Below are positions 1-8,616 of a DNA stretch of 64,000 nucleotides, in pieces. Under the pieces are notes generated by a model. It was given only the letters and a program-made list of their open reading frames with translations, was not told the DNA's origin and made no database searches. The stretch spans positions 1-64,000 of the forward strand of contig JAHIVH010000120.1 in the NCBI GenBank assembly GCA_018816735.1, written 5' to 3'. How positions within the stretch are numbered: position 1 is the first letter of the stretch; the number at the start of each line of letters is the position of its first letter. The position numbers were made by a program, and so were the translations under genes. The DNA comes from Pseudomonadota bacterium (GTDB lineage: Bacteria > Desulfobacterota > Desulfobacteria > Desulfobacterales > JAHIVH01).

Positions 1-2
1 TA

Positions 3-101
3 TCTTTTTGGGAATTCATTAACGATAGGATAGCCCAAAATAATAATATTCCTCCCTTACCAGATCTAATGGAACTTAAGGCTGCTATTGCCTCGGCATA
101 G
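3..101 (+). pseudogene. possible C-terminal remnant of a transposase
   Basis: Frame 3 is open from the window edge to a TAG and encodes about 32 residues containing WEFINDRIAQ and LMELKAAIAS. The pattern of an aromatic helix followed by a charged 'EL..AI' helix resembles the tail of IS630/Tc1-mariner DDE transposases, where 'ENLW' and 'EEL..AI..AW' helices close the protein. The stop falls where such proteins often carry a Trp, so it could be a nonsense change. The upstream part lies outside the window. The assignment rests on a short motif and is weak. Confidence 0.25.
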
Positions 102-718
102 TTGCGTCTTTTCTACCACATACTTTTTGAGATGTTACTGTAAAGCTTCCGATCAGGTGGCATTGTCATTTTTCGCTTAAAATAATATCAATCTCTTTTT
201 TTTAAAACTCTGAAATCATATCCTCTGCACCTTTACCATGTTGATATCCCGGATTCGGACTTGTCGGTTATGTATGGGTTTGTCTATCATTGGTTGGAAA
301 GTGTCAATAAAAAATGAGAAAAACTATTAATATAATCAAATTTTAATTGAGGAAATCAAATAGTTTAATCAGGTTGATGTTCAGTGAAGATCCTGTAAAG
401 ACAGCAATGTTTACCTGTGCAAGCATCTGGTTTCTTAACGTGGAAAAGCCTAATCGTTTGACGCCCAATGAAAATATAACTGTGATTTCAAGACTTTTCT
501 TTTTAAATACAATACCACCTTTTGAATTAGAAAAAAGGAAGGTTCGAGGCAGCAAACCCCCTATAGTTGATGTGCTTCGTCGTAGAGGAACACGATTTTT
601 TATAGTGTATCGGTGTTGACCTTCCATCAATTTATCTGCAATAATAAGCCATTAATACTGACAGACATAACAACTTCTCTCATCGTTTGTATATAATGAG
701 CAGGGGAAAAAGGTTATC
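102..718. other. gene-poor decayed stretch
   Basis: No convincing gene was recognised in these 617 bases. Two open frames of about 90 codons overlap on opposite strands (347-619 plus, 343-630 minus). Neither has a clear ribosome binding site or a recognisable motif, and both are rich in unusual residue runs. Given the remnants on both sides, this is probably degraded mobile or accessory DNA. Confidence 0.4.
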
Positions 719-1065
719 ATGAAAATTAAAAAACTTATAAAAGTGGCAAAGAAACCGGAAATTTATACTCAAGGTACTTCATCTATGTGGGTGGATGAGT
801 ATATATCCACATAACTTCTCGAAACTCATTTGAGTCAAAACACAGATTTTGCCATTAGAAAAGAAACGACTATTTCAATCTACAATCGAATGGATTTTAA
901 ATAAGGTTCCAGGGAATAAATTGAGTATTCTCGATCTTGGGTGTGGGCCTGGGCTGTATGCTGAAAAATTAGCAGAAAGTGAATTTAAAACAGCATATCA
1001 TCATCAATGAAACTGGGGAAATGGAATTTTATCGATTTTGGGTACCATATTTTATCAACGCGTGA
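719..1065 (+). pseudogene. class I SAM-dependent methyltransferase, decayed
   Basis: The first frame begins with ATG, is preceded by an AGG-rich stretch, and encodes a typical N-terminus (GTSSMWVDEYIST) of a small methyltransferase family. It then meets TAA at 812-814. The same frame continues after the stop with LLETHLSQNTDFA, so the TAA looks like a CAA-to-TAA nonsense change. Near 880 the reading shifts by one base into a frame with TIEWILNKVPG and the SAM-binding motif LDLGCGPGLYAEKLAE. After about 990 the family core is missing and another frame resumes with a C-terminal-like segment (GEMEFYRFWVPYF), which ends at TGA 1063-1065. Nonsense change, frameshift and internal deletion together make a functional product very unlikely. 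Such methyltransferases often neighbour YafY-type regulators. Confidence 0.75.
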
Positions 1066-1106
1066 GACCCTATTGTTTCTCCAAGAGATAGAGCAAGGAA
1101 TACTAT

Positions 1107-2039
1107 ATGCGAATAGACCGGATGCTTTCTATTGTCGTGATTCTCCTGAACCGGAGGCGGATCAAAGCCCAGGAACTGGCGGACCGGTTTGAGGTGAGTC
1201 TCAGAACGGTCTACCGGGATATTGAGGCGATCAACCTTTCCGGGATCCCCATTATTTCGAATCAGGGCTTGGATGGCGGGTATGAGATCCCTGACAATTA
1301 TAAGTTGAACCGTCAGTTTTTGAGCCCTTCGGATATGAAATCGATTTTATCGGCTCTGAAAGGAGTCAACGCCGCACTGGATGATTCAAAGCTTTCCGTG
1401 ATTTTTGAAAAAATCCAGAGCCTCCTTCCGGATGAAGAGAAAAAAGGAATTGATTGTGGTGATGAAACCATCGTATTTGACCCGATTGGATGGGACAACT
1501 CCGACAGATCGGCCAGAAAAATCCAGACTGTTTATGAAACGATCAATTCATTAAAGGTGCTCGAAGTGACCTATTTGGACAGCAGCGGAAAACGAACAAT
1601 CAGAAACGTGGAGCCGATGACCTTGTTTCAGAAAGGATTTGCCTGGTATCTGTCCGGGTATTGCCATGAAAGAAATGAGTTGCGGATATTTAAATTGTCG
1701 CGCATGAAGGAACTCCGGGTCCTGAACCAGACCTTTGTCCGGAAGCAGGGAAATTTCCGGAATCTGTTTGAACAGTGGCAGCCTCAGGAAAAGATGATTG
1801 AAATGGTTTTGAAATTCTCTTCATCGGTCCGCCATGTTGTAGAAGAGTATTTTGAGTCAGCAGCGATCCTGGATCAGGATGATGCCTCTATTACCGTAAA
1901 AGCAAGACTTCCCCATGGGGATTGGCTGATAGGAATGATTTTGAGCTATGGTGATCGTGTGGAAATCCTGTCGCCGGACCCATTTCGTACAGACATTCAA
2001 AATAAAATCCGAAAAATGGCTGCCCTGTACAATTTATAA
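1107..2039 (+). CDS. YafY/WYL-family transcriptional regulator
   Basis: The 310-residue protein has an N-terminal winged helix-turn-helix (about residues 1-60; LADRFEVSLRTVYRDIEAI is the recognition region). A WYL ligand-sensing domain follows (about 140-225; 'FAWYLSGYC'), then a C-terminal WCX-like extension. This matches the usual YafY length and order. The ATG at 1107 has AAGGA about seven bases upstream. Proteins of this family usually control a few adjacent genes. A TGACA-N6-TGTCA palindrome ten bases after the stop and the following DUF3795 gene suggest local regulation. Its other neighbour, a methyltransferase gene, is dead, so the regulator may have lost part of its regulon. Confidence 0.85.
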   Translation: MRIDRMLSIVVILLNRRRIKAQELADRFEVSLRTVYRDIEAINLSGIPIISNQGLDGGYEIPDNYKLNRQFLSPSDMKSILSALKGVNAALDDSKLSVIFEKIQSLLPDEEKKGIDCGDETIVFDPIGWDNSDRSARKIQTVYETINSLKVLEVTYLDSSGKRTIRNVEPMTLFQKGFAWYLSGYCHERNELRIFKLSRMKELRVLNQTFVRKQGNFRNLFEQWQPQEKMIEMVLKFSSSVRHVVEEYFESAAILDQDDASITVKARLPHGDWLIGMILSYGDRVEILSPDPFRTDIQNKIRKMAALYNL

Positions 2040-2048
2040 AAACAAACC

Positions 2049-2064
2049 TGACATAATGGTGTCA
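2049..2064. promoter_or_regulatory. palindromic operator candidate for the YafY regulator
   Basis: A perfect inverted repeat TGACA-N6-TGTCA lies between the regulator gene and the DUF3795 gene, about 70 bases before the latter's start. Its size and place fit a homodimeric regulator site. Binding by the upstream YafY protein is inferred from proximity only. Confidence 0.5.
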
Positions 2065-2134
2065 AACGCAGTGTGTATGATCTTCTCATGATCGGTATGA
2101 AATACAAATTGAAACCCATTTCACGGAGGGAAAA

Positions 2135-2485
2135 ATGAGAGTAATTACACAAAACAAAGAATCGATCGCGATGTGCGGGCTTTACTGCGGGGCATGCCCC
2201 AGGTTCTTGAAAGAAAAATGTTACGGGTGCCGGGGGAACGATAAAGCCACATGGTGCAAATTAAGAACCTGCTGCATGGGCAAAAACATTGCCTCTTGCG
2301 CGGATTGTAGTGAATTCTCCGATGTGATGGCGTGCGAAAAGTACAATAATTTCATGGCCCGGATTTTTGGATTTGTCTTCAATAGCAACCGGTCCGCCTG
2401 CATCCGTAGAATCAAGGCCGTCGGATACGACAAATTTGCAGAAGAGATGACGTCCAAAAAGCAGATGAGCATCAAGCGAAAATGA
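2135..2485 (+). CDS. DUF3795-family Cys-rich protein
   Basis: The small protein (116 residues) contains the DUF3795 signature: an early MCGLYCGACP segment followed by paired cysteines (CYGC, WCKLRTCC, CADC) in the first 70 residues, probably a zinc or iron-sulfur site. A GGAGGG ribosome binding site precedes the ATG. It follows the YafY regulator and a palindromic operator candidate, so it is the likely target gene. The biochemical function of the family is not established. The C-terminal third (IRRIKAVGYDKFAEEM) is a conserved helical tail. Confidence 0.8.
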   Translation: MRVITQNKESIAMCGLYCGACPRFLKEKCYGCRGNDKATWCKLRTCCMGKNIASCADCSEFSDVMACEKYNNFMARIFGFVFNSNRSACIRRIKAVGYDKFAEEMTSKKQMSIKRK

Positions 2486-2609
2486 AAAAAAGACCCCCCA
2501 TCGGCTTTTCATCCCCAAGCATTCCGGTTGGGGGGCATGATGACTCTCGATACAAGAAAAGAGATTATCGCTAATAAGAGTACCACATTCACACATAAAT
2601 ATATGTTAA

Positions 2610-2810
2610 ACAAATCAAATACTTCCACTGAGAAACTGCCCGTTTGCAGATGCAATGAAGAAGCTTAATCTCTCAGAATTTGGATACTACATGTGCCAGG
2701 GGGATTGGGAACTTGCAAGTAAGAATTCAGATAAACCGGAATTCATCTGTAAAAATGGTCCATCCGGTATATGGAAACACTTGGAGGTAGAGATGGTTTA
2801 TTCTTATTAA
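2610..2810 (+). pseudogene. C-terminal fragment of an unidentified gene
   Basis: An open stretch ending in TAA encodes NCPFADAMKKLNLSEFGYYM followed by CQGDWELASK and has no plausible start or ribosome binding site. The 'CPF..A...LGL.E...YMC..D' pattern recalls the C-terminal part of L-2-amino-thiazoline-4-carboxylic acid hydrolase-like proteins, whose genes are often YafY-regulated. That match is from memory of a short motif and is uncertain. The rest of the gene is missing upstream. Confidence 0.35.
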
Positions 2811-2834
2811 AGCTTATTTTAAGATGACTTGTTG

Positions 2835-4532
2835 TTACCTCAGGGCCTTTTTATCCACTTTTCCCACGGCAGTTAAGGGAATTGCATCAACAAAATCTAT
2901 GATTTTGGGTACTTTATATGGCGCCATGTTTTCCCGGCAGAAATTCAGTATATCTGCTTTTAACGTTTCCGCATCTTTTCGTTTTGTATCTGACGTTCTC
3001 TGGATAACGGCTTTCACGATTTCACTTCCTTCCCGATCCGTATTGGGAAGGCCCACAATAGCACAGAATTCTATGGCAGGATGTTGATAAAGCGTTTCTT
3101 CAACTTCTCTTGAAAACACCTTATATCCGCCCACGATGAGCATATCTTTGGCCCGGTCAACAATAGTGATATACCCGTCCTCATCCATTTTGGCCACATC
3201 GCCGGTGTAAAGCCACACGTCGTCCTGGAATTTTCTTAAGGCATGGTCTGATTCTCCCGGCTTTTTATGGTAACCTTTCATCACCTGGGGGCCGTTTGCG
3301 ATCAGTTCTCCTTCTTCACCGGATTTAAGCTCTTTTTTCCCTGTTTCAAGATCCACAATTTTGATTTTCGTATTCTGGACCGGAATACCCACAGAACCGA
3401 TTTTTTTTATGCCTTTATAAGGATTCATGGTGAGAATCGGGCTGGCTTCAGTCATCCCATATACTTCCAACACTTTTCCCTTTCCCACAAGTGTTTCAAA
3501 CGCGCGAATACTTTCCACGGAAAAAGGCGCAGCACCCGAAATGCAGGCTTTTAAGGGAGAAAAATCAAGTGTTTTAAACATGGGATTGTCAAGGAGCATT
3601 TGATAGAGCGTCGGAACATTTGCCATAAGTGTGGGGCGATGTTTTTTGATTTCCTGGCAGATGTGTTTGGTGTTTCGCGGGTCAGGGATCAGGCACTGGG
3701 GATTTGAGGAGGCCAATGCAACCATCCCGAAGGCCAGACCCGCCAGGTGAAAAAATGGGAATCCGGAACATAACACGTCGTTTCCAATTTCAAATCCACT
3801 CCATGTTTCGCAATGTTTAATATTGGCCACAATATTCCTGTGCGTCAGTAATGTTCCTTTGGGAAGCCCTGTGGTTCCACCGGTGTATTGAATGAGAAGC
3901 GTATCCTCTGGGGTTGTTTCAGGGGAATAGGTTTGTGCCGGATAATCCGTCAATACAGAAGAAAACGGAATCACGATCTTGTTTTTTAGGGGAGAGATGT
4001 TGCCAAAGGGGATTTTTTTAAACAGCTTCCCCAGAAACCGTTTGGGTGCAGGCAGAAAACTGCCCACATTGGCGACAGCTACATGCCTTACTCCCGGGAT
4101 CTCATCTTTAATCTTTAAAAGCCTTTCTTCAAACAACATGTCAAGAATAACCAGGGTGCTGACTTCTGCATCGTTAATCTGGTAGGCCATTTCTTTTGGT
4201 GTCAGAAGGGGAGAGATGCCCGTAATTGCACAACCTGTGCGAACGGCGCCTATCAATGCAATCAAATATTCAGGGATATTGGGAAGGTCAATGCCGACCA
4301 CATCCCCCTGTTTTAATCCATTTTTTAACAAAAAGCCTGAAAATCTGTTTGCATACGAATCCAGCTCACCAAAGGTAATGGTTTTTCCCATATAAAACAG
4401 TGCCGGCCGATTACGGTCATTTGACAATCCGCTTTCCAGAAGATCCAGATAGGTGGAATCGCCTATTTCTATGGTCGGGCTGACATTTTTATCATAAAAT
4501 TTAAACCAGGGTGCTCCCTTTTGTTCGATCAT
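2835..4532 (-). CDS. AMP-forming acyl-CoA ligase (long-chain fatty acid-CoA ligase-like)
   Basis: The 565-residue enzyme belongs to the ANL superfamily, which activates a carboxylic acid as acyl-AMP and transfers it to CoA. The nucleotide loop YTGGTTGLPKG lies near residue 215, the YGMTEASP motif near 357, and the YTGDVAKMDEDG and DRAKDMLIVGG hinge near 440-460. The catalytic Lys is in AVGKVDKK close to the C-terminus. AAGGAGA precedes the ATG. It lies 54 bases after the TRAP binding-protein gene and is the last gene of the long minus-strand operon, so its substrate is probably what the transporter brings in, perhaps after action of the two flavoproteins. The chain type cannot be read from the sequence. 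Confidence 0.88.
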   Translation of the reverse strand: MIEQKGAPWFKFYDKNVSPTIEIGDSTYLDLLESGLSNDRNRPALFYMGKTITFGELDSYANRFSGFLLKNGLKQGDVVGIDLPNIPEYLIALIGAVRTGCAITGISPLLTPKEMAYQINDAEVSTLVILDMLFEERLLKIKDEIPGVRHVAVANVGSFLPAPKRFLGKLFKKIPFGNISPLKNKIVIPFSSVLTDYPAQTYSPETTPEDTLLIQYTGGTTGLPKGTLLTHRNIVANIKHCETWSGFEIGNDVLCSGFPFFHLAGLAFGMVALASSNPQCLIPDPRNTKHICQEIKKHRPTLMANVPTLYQMLLDNPMFKTLDFSPLKACISGAAPFSVESIRAFETLVGKGKVLEVYGMTEASPILTMNPYKGIKKIGSVGIPVQNTKIKIVDLETGKKELKSGEEGELIANGPQVMKGYHKKPGESDHALRKFQDDVWLYTGDVAKMDEDGYITIVDRAKDMLIVGGYKVFSREVEETLYQHPAIEFCAIVGLPNTDREGSEIVKAVIQRTSDTKRKDAETLKADILNFCRENMAPYKVPKIIDFVDAIPLTAVGKVDKKALR

Positions 4533-4586
4533 GATATGTCTCCTTTTTGTTGGATAACGATCTTGTCGGTTTGGAAAGAAGCGTCT

Positions 4587-5837
4587 TTAAAAATGGTACC
4601 ATTGATTATTGGGTTCCCCATCCGGCATTATACCTTTCTCAATCCACTCTTCGGTAAGCTTTCCTTCTTTCTTTAATTTTCTGTATTCTTCCCGATACTT
4701 GATGATCTCCTCCAACAGCGCTTTGGGGTATTTTTCATCTGCCAGTTGCCAGTACAGGGGTTCAACCCGGCTTTGGAGTTTTTTGATTTCATCTGCGGGA
4801 ATGGGTACTTCTTCAATTCCCTGATTCAGCAATGCCTGCCTGGCTTTCGCCTCTTCATTTCTTGCTATAAAACGCATTTTTAACAGATTGTCGTCCAGCA
4901 GCTTGCTTAAGTTATATTTCAGGTTTTTATGATCCTTTATGCCATACTTCTCCCCCCATTTATCTGCAAACGCAACAACAATGTCGGTCATTCCCTTGTC
5001 CAGGAAACAGGTGGCGCTTTCATATCCGAAAATGGGTTGATCGGTTACATATTTAAGATGCGGCCACCATTGCAATAGAATGGCGGCATTGTATCCCACC
5101 CATGTGGTGTCTATCCGGTTTGTACTGAACGCCTGGGCAACGCTGAAGAGATCCGTTGAGTAAAGCGATCCGAATCCCATTGCATCTGTTATTTCCGACC
5201 GGATGCGGTCACCACGCCATAGCCAGAATTTTGTTTTTTTCAGGTCTTCGACCGTTTGAATCTTAGTTTTTGAGCTGATAAAGGACAGCCAGCTTTCTGC
5301 CATACCGCCAAAAATATAGCCATGCTTTTCTGCGAGTCTGGCCAGCGTGGGTTCGATTTTTTCCAGGATATAGTCAATTTCCGTAAATTTGCCATTCCAG
5401 TGCAGTTCAGGTTCATAGTCAAAAAGAAAGGGGAGTTCCAGGACACAGAGTTCAGGCACCATTATCGTCGCCCCCATATTGGTGACGCCAATGGCGTGAA
5501 CCTGGTGCATCCGCATTTTTCGTATGGTATCGGCCTCATCCCCCAGCACACCACCGGCATAGCATTTAAGTTTCATCATGCCGTTAAGCAGATTTTCAAT
5601 ATCGGGAATGATATCGTTGTTGATAAAATTATACCAGCAGGAACCCTCCGGGGCCACAGATACAAAACGCATCAAAATGATGAGGTCATCCGGAGGTGTT
5701 TTCCCTTCATTCAGGTATGGTTTCAGGTTCCAGGGATCGACAACGGTTTCGGCACAGGTTTTATGCGGCTGAAATGAAAAAATGGCTGAAAGGCAAAAAA
5801 AGATAATGAGACTGTTCAGACGATATGGATGGATCAT
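4587..5837 (-). CDS. TRAP transporter substrate-binding protein, DctP/TatP type
   Basis: The start at 5837 has AAGGAG seven bases upstream. Earlier in-frame starts would add an unlikely leader that overlaps dctM. The 416-residue protein has a signal peptide (MIHPYRLNSLIIFF..., cleavage near CAETVV) and the periplasmic DctP fold. Family landmarks are the early GGVLGDE segment, the hinge KTKFWLWRGDRIR and a late QQWW-like aromatic cluster. TRAP binding proteins deliver organic acids to the DctQM membrane unit with no ATP cost. Because a TatT lipoprotein gene is in the same operon, it is probably a TatP-like member, a group linked to hydrophobic ligands. A lysine-rich C-terminal extension follows the core. 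Confidence 0.9.
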   Translation of the reverse strand: MIHPYRLNSLIIFFCLSAIFSFQPHKTCAETVVDPWNLKPYLNEGKTPPDDLIILMRFVSVAPEGSCWYNFINNDIIPDIENLLNGMMKLKCYAGGVLGDEADTIRKMRMHQVHAIGVTNMGATIMVPELCVLELPFLFDYEPELHWNGKFTEIDYILEKIEPTLARLAEKHGYIFGGMAESWLSFISSKTKIQTVEDLKKTKFWLWRGDRIRSEITDAMGFGSLYSTDLFSVAQAFSTNRIDTTWVGYNAAILLQWWPHLKYVTDQPIFGYESATCFLDKGMTDIVVAFADKWGEKYGIKDHKNLKYNLSKLLDDNLLKMRFIARNEEAKARQALLNQGIEEVPIPADEIKKLQSRVEPLYWQLADEKYPKALLEEIIKYREEYRKLKKEGKLTEEWIEKGIMPDGEPNNQWYHF

Positions 5838-5878
5838 ACGTGCTCCTTTCTCAAATACTTTAAAAAATCTCCCTTGGT

Positions 5879-7168
5879 TTACAGGGTTATTTGCTTCTGA
5901 ATATTCAACCATTCGACCAGCCACGTGCTCAGTCCTGAAAAATAGGTCACAATTGCAAGTGCAATCAGGAGAAAAATTAAAAAAGGAACGACAGATTTGC
6001 ATACATTTAAAATTGGCTGATTAAAGCGCATGGCAGATACAAAAAGGTTGATGCCCACAGGTGGCGTCAAATAACCGATTTCAAGATTCATTAAAAAAAT
6101 AATGCCTAAATGATACGGATTGATATTGTAATACTGGGCAATTGGAAGAATCAGCGGAACAACGACAACGATGGCGGTAAACATATCGATTAACATGCCG
6201 ACAACGAATAAAAGCAGGTTTAGGATCAACAGAAAGCTGATTTGAGACGCAATCGATCCTTTGACCCAGGAAAGCAGTTGCATGGGTATTTCCTGAAAGA
6301 TGAGATAATTTGCAAGGGACAGGGCCACCCCTAAAATAAAAAAAATAGCACCCAGCATGACCATGCTCTCTTCCATGATTTTGGGAATTTGGGAGAGTTT
6401 CAGCTCTTTCAGAATGAAGATCTCGACGATGATGAAATAGACAACCGTAATGGCAGCAGCTTCGTTCACGGAAAACAGCCCGCTGAAAATTCCGATGAGT
6501 ACAAGAAGGGCGCCAGGGGTTTCCCACCTGGCATCCCACATGGATTTCAGAACTTCCCGGAAGCTGAACTTTATGCGGGGGATTTTGTTTTTGATACAGT
6601 AAATCGCAATAAACAGGTAAAGGATTAAAATGCTCATGACAACAGGGAGAATACCTGCGATATAAAGGCCTCGAATATTGACCTGGGCAATCAGGCCATA
6701 AAGTACAACCGCAATACACGGCGGGAGGAGGACGCCCACCGGGCCCATAGATGTTATGAACCCCAGTGAAAATTGGTCTGAAAATCCGCGTTCTTTAAGC
6801 AGAGGATATAAAATCCCTCCAAATGCCACGATTGTGACGATGGAGATGCCCGTAAAAGAAGTAAAAAGAGCCATGGATACAAGCGCCGCCATGGCAACAC
6901 CCCCAGGAAGCCATCCCATTATGGCTTTGAAAAACCTTATGGTCCGAGACGAGATCTTTGTTTCAGATAGCATATATCCGGTGAATACAAACAGAGGAAG
7001 GGCTACAAGGCCTGGCGTTATGGCTATTTTATAAGTGTCTCCCATGGTCAGACCCATATCCTGGCCAATGGAATGAAAAAGAAGCAGGGTGATACCGCCT
7101 ATCACAGCAAACAGCGGCAGGCCAAACACTGCGAGAACACCTAAAAGAATGATCAAGAACTGTGTCAT
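5879..7168 (-). CDS. dctM: TRAP transporter large permease, DctM
   Basis: About 429 residues with twelve or so hydrophobic segments and the DctM landmarks 'TSFTGISIVTIVAFG' in the first half and GYLTPPVGINLFV near the C-terminus. It forms the sodium-driven translocation channel of a TRAP transporter. The chosen ATG at 7168 has AGGTG upstream; an in-frame GTG at 7177 is less likely. The gene lies between dctQ and dctP, with 18 and 41 bases of spacing, the usual Q-M-P order. Confidence 0.93.
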   Translation of the reverse strand: MTQFLIILLGVLAVFGLPLFAVIGGITLLLFHSIGQDMGLTMGDTYKIAITPGLVALPLFVFTGYMLSETKISSRTIRFFKAIMGWLPGGVAMAALVSMALFTSFTGISIVTIVAFGGILYPLLKERGFSDQFSLGFITSMGPVGVLLPPCIAVVLYGLIAQVNIRGLYIAGILPVVMSILILYLFIAIYCIKNKIPRIKFSFREVLKSMWDARWETPGALLVLIGIFSGLFSVNEAAAITVVYFIIVEIFILKELKLSQIPKIMEESMVMLGAIFFILGVALSLANYLIFQEIPMQLLSWVKGSIASQISFLLILNLLLFVVGMLIDMFTAIVVVVPLILPIAQYYNINPYHLGIIFLMNLEIGYLTPPVGINLFVSAMRFNQPILNVCKSVVPFLIFLLIALAIVTYFSGLSTWLVEWLNIQKQITL

Positions 7169-7186
7169 GGAAGGCACCTGTTTTTT

Positions 7187-7714
7187 TTATAGTATAAACT
7201 GCTGTTCGGTCACATTTAAACCCAACATGCGTTTCAAGGCCTGTAAAAAGTATTGATAGGAAACCATGGCAAACGTATAGGGAAGGATGATTTGAAACAC
7301 CCATAGCTTTAGACCCAGTGATGGCAGATCCTCCCCAAACTCATACTGGCTTGATACAAAACGATATCCGCTCCAGGCCAGGAAAAAAGAGACAATGGCA
7401 ACACCAATAAACAAAATGATTTCAATAATGGTTTTTATTTTTTTGTTTTTTACAAGATGCTGGAAAATATTGATGCTTAAATGGTGGTTGTATCTGGCCC
7501 CTACAGATCCGCCCAGGAACGTGCACCATAGAACGAGATTTTGGACAAGGTCCGTGCAACCTACAAATGCTTTGTCAAAAAGCAATCTGAGGATGACTGA
7601 ATAAAAAGACAGTCCTGCCATGGTTAAAAGAAGGAAATAGATCATCGTTTTTTCACAGAAGAAGAGACATCTGTCAATATACTCCAGTGCCGAGATAATC
7701 TTTTTAATCTTCAT
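7187..7714 (-). CDS. dctQ: TRAP transporter small permease, DctQ
   Basis: The 175-residue protein has four predicted membrane segments and the small-subunit motif LVLWCTFLGGSVGARYNHHL in the middle. It pairs with DctM to form the membrane complex. The ATG at 7714 lies inside the end of the TatT gene (overlap of 11 bases), and AGGA sits about nine bases upstream. A TTG at 7741 in the same frame is less likely. The overlap suggests translational coupling with the TatT gene. Confidence 0.9.
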   Translation of the reverse strand: MKIKKIISALEYIDRCLFFCEKTMIYFLLLTMAGLSFYSVILRLLFDKAFVGCTDLVQNLVLWCTFLGGSVGARYNHHLSINIFQHLVKNKKIKTIIEIILFIGVAIVSFFLAWSGYRFVSSQYEFGEDLPSLGLKLWVFQIILPYTFAMVSYQYFLQALKRMLGLNVTEQQFIL

Positions 7715-8594
7715 AAAGAAAATAATCCTGTTCTTTTGCAAGCAACCGTTTTGCTTTTGCCCTTGCCACTTCGTTCACCAGGTTTAATGATTTGTCACTT
7801 GTTTTTGAAGTGATGACCCGGTTTAAATGATCATGAAATTTATTCTTCATGCCCTGGGGCTTTGAATAAAATTTGGCATAGTATACATAAGGAAGCATGA
7901 ACTCTCCATTTGAAAAGGATAACACTTTTTCAAACTCGGCATCGACCTTCTTCCCGCCGCCTCCTGCGAACGAGGGCATTACTGCATTATACGCCAGATA
8001 AAAAAGATGCACACCACCGAAAAAATAGGCTTCATCAAGCACTTCACATCGGTTCATGAAAGCGAATATGGTTGGCAGGCCAAGGGGCGCAGATGCTTCG
8101 TCAAAGTGGAGGAAAATCCAGCTCGCCCAGCTCATCCCTGTCCAGAAAAGCGCGGGCGCGTATTTTTTATCAAGGTATTTGGCCGCAGCTATCATATTCA
8201 AGCCTTTTCCTTCGATTTCCTTTGCAAACAGCGGATTTGTCTTCAATGCCCTCAGACCATATTCTTTTCCCGATAGATAGAGTTCACTGGCATACTCGGG
8301 ATCTTCATCTTCCACGATAAGCCCGTAAGCCGTATAACTCATGGCTGCCACGGTCAATAAATCCAGATTGTCCGGCGTAAATTCAAGAAGGGATGAAATC
8401 AACACAATTATTCCGGGCAGCCCTTCTCTGGCCAGTTTGAGGTTGTTCATCTGCATGACATGATCGACCATCTGCGGGGCTGCGGGAGCTGCGGTGTTCA
8501 ATCCGTAGCGTCCTATGGTGCTGCAGGAAACAAGCAGGCTGCACCCGCAGACAAGAACAATCCATACGCTTAAATACGTGACAATATGTTTCAT
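7704..8594 (-). CDS. tatT: TatT-family lipoprotein of a TRAP transporter
   Basis: About 296 residues. The N-terminus has a lipoprotein signal (MKHIVTYLSVWIVLVCGC) with a lipobox near LLVSC. The rest is helical and TPR-like, with repeats such as DNLDLLTVAAMSYTAYGL and the recurring FMNRCEVLDEAYFFGG, as in the TatT family first described in Treponema pallidum (Tp0956). There TatT is a trimer that docks the binding protein and presents a hydrophobic pore. An upstream ATG at 8624 overlaps the flavoprotein stop and is also possible. Its presence marks this transporter as a TRAP with associated TPR protein (TPAT). Confidence 0.85.
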   Translation of the reverse strand: MKHIVTYLSVWIVLVCGCSLLVSCSTIGRYGLNTAAPAAPQMVDHVMQMNNLKLAREGLPGIIVLISSLLEFTPDNLDLLTVAAMSYTAYGLIVEDEDPEYASELYLSGKEYGLRALKTNPLFAKEIEGKGLNMIAAAKYLDKKYAPALFWTGMSWASWIFLHFDEASAPLGLPTIFAFMNRCEVLDEAYFFGGVHLFYLAYNAVMPSFAGGGGKKVDAEFEKVLSFSNGEFMLPYVYYAKFYSKPQGMKNKFHDHLNRVITSKTSDKSLNLVNEVARAKAKRLLAKEQDYFLYED

Positions 8595-8616
8595 ATCAGG
8601 CTTATCCTTTTGATGA

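Noticed and set aside
343..630. Two overlapping open frames of about 90 codons on opposite strands
   Set aside because: Neither has a ribosome binding site or recognisable motif, and the region is flanked by gene remnants.
8007..8320. Three plus-strand open frames within the TatT gene
   Set aside because: They are antisense to a well-supported gene; their residues (many Ser, Arg, Lys) reflect the complementary strand.
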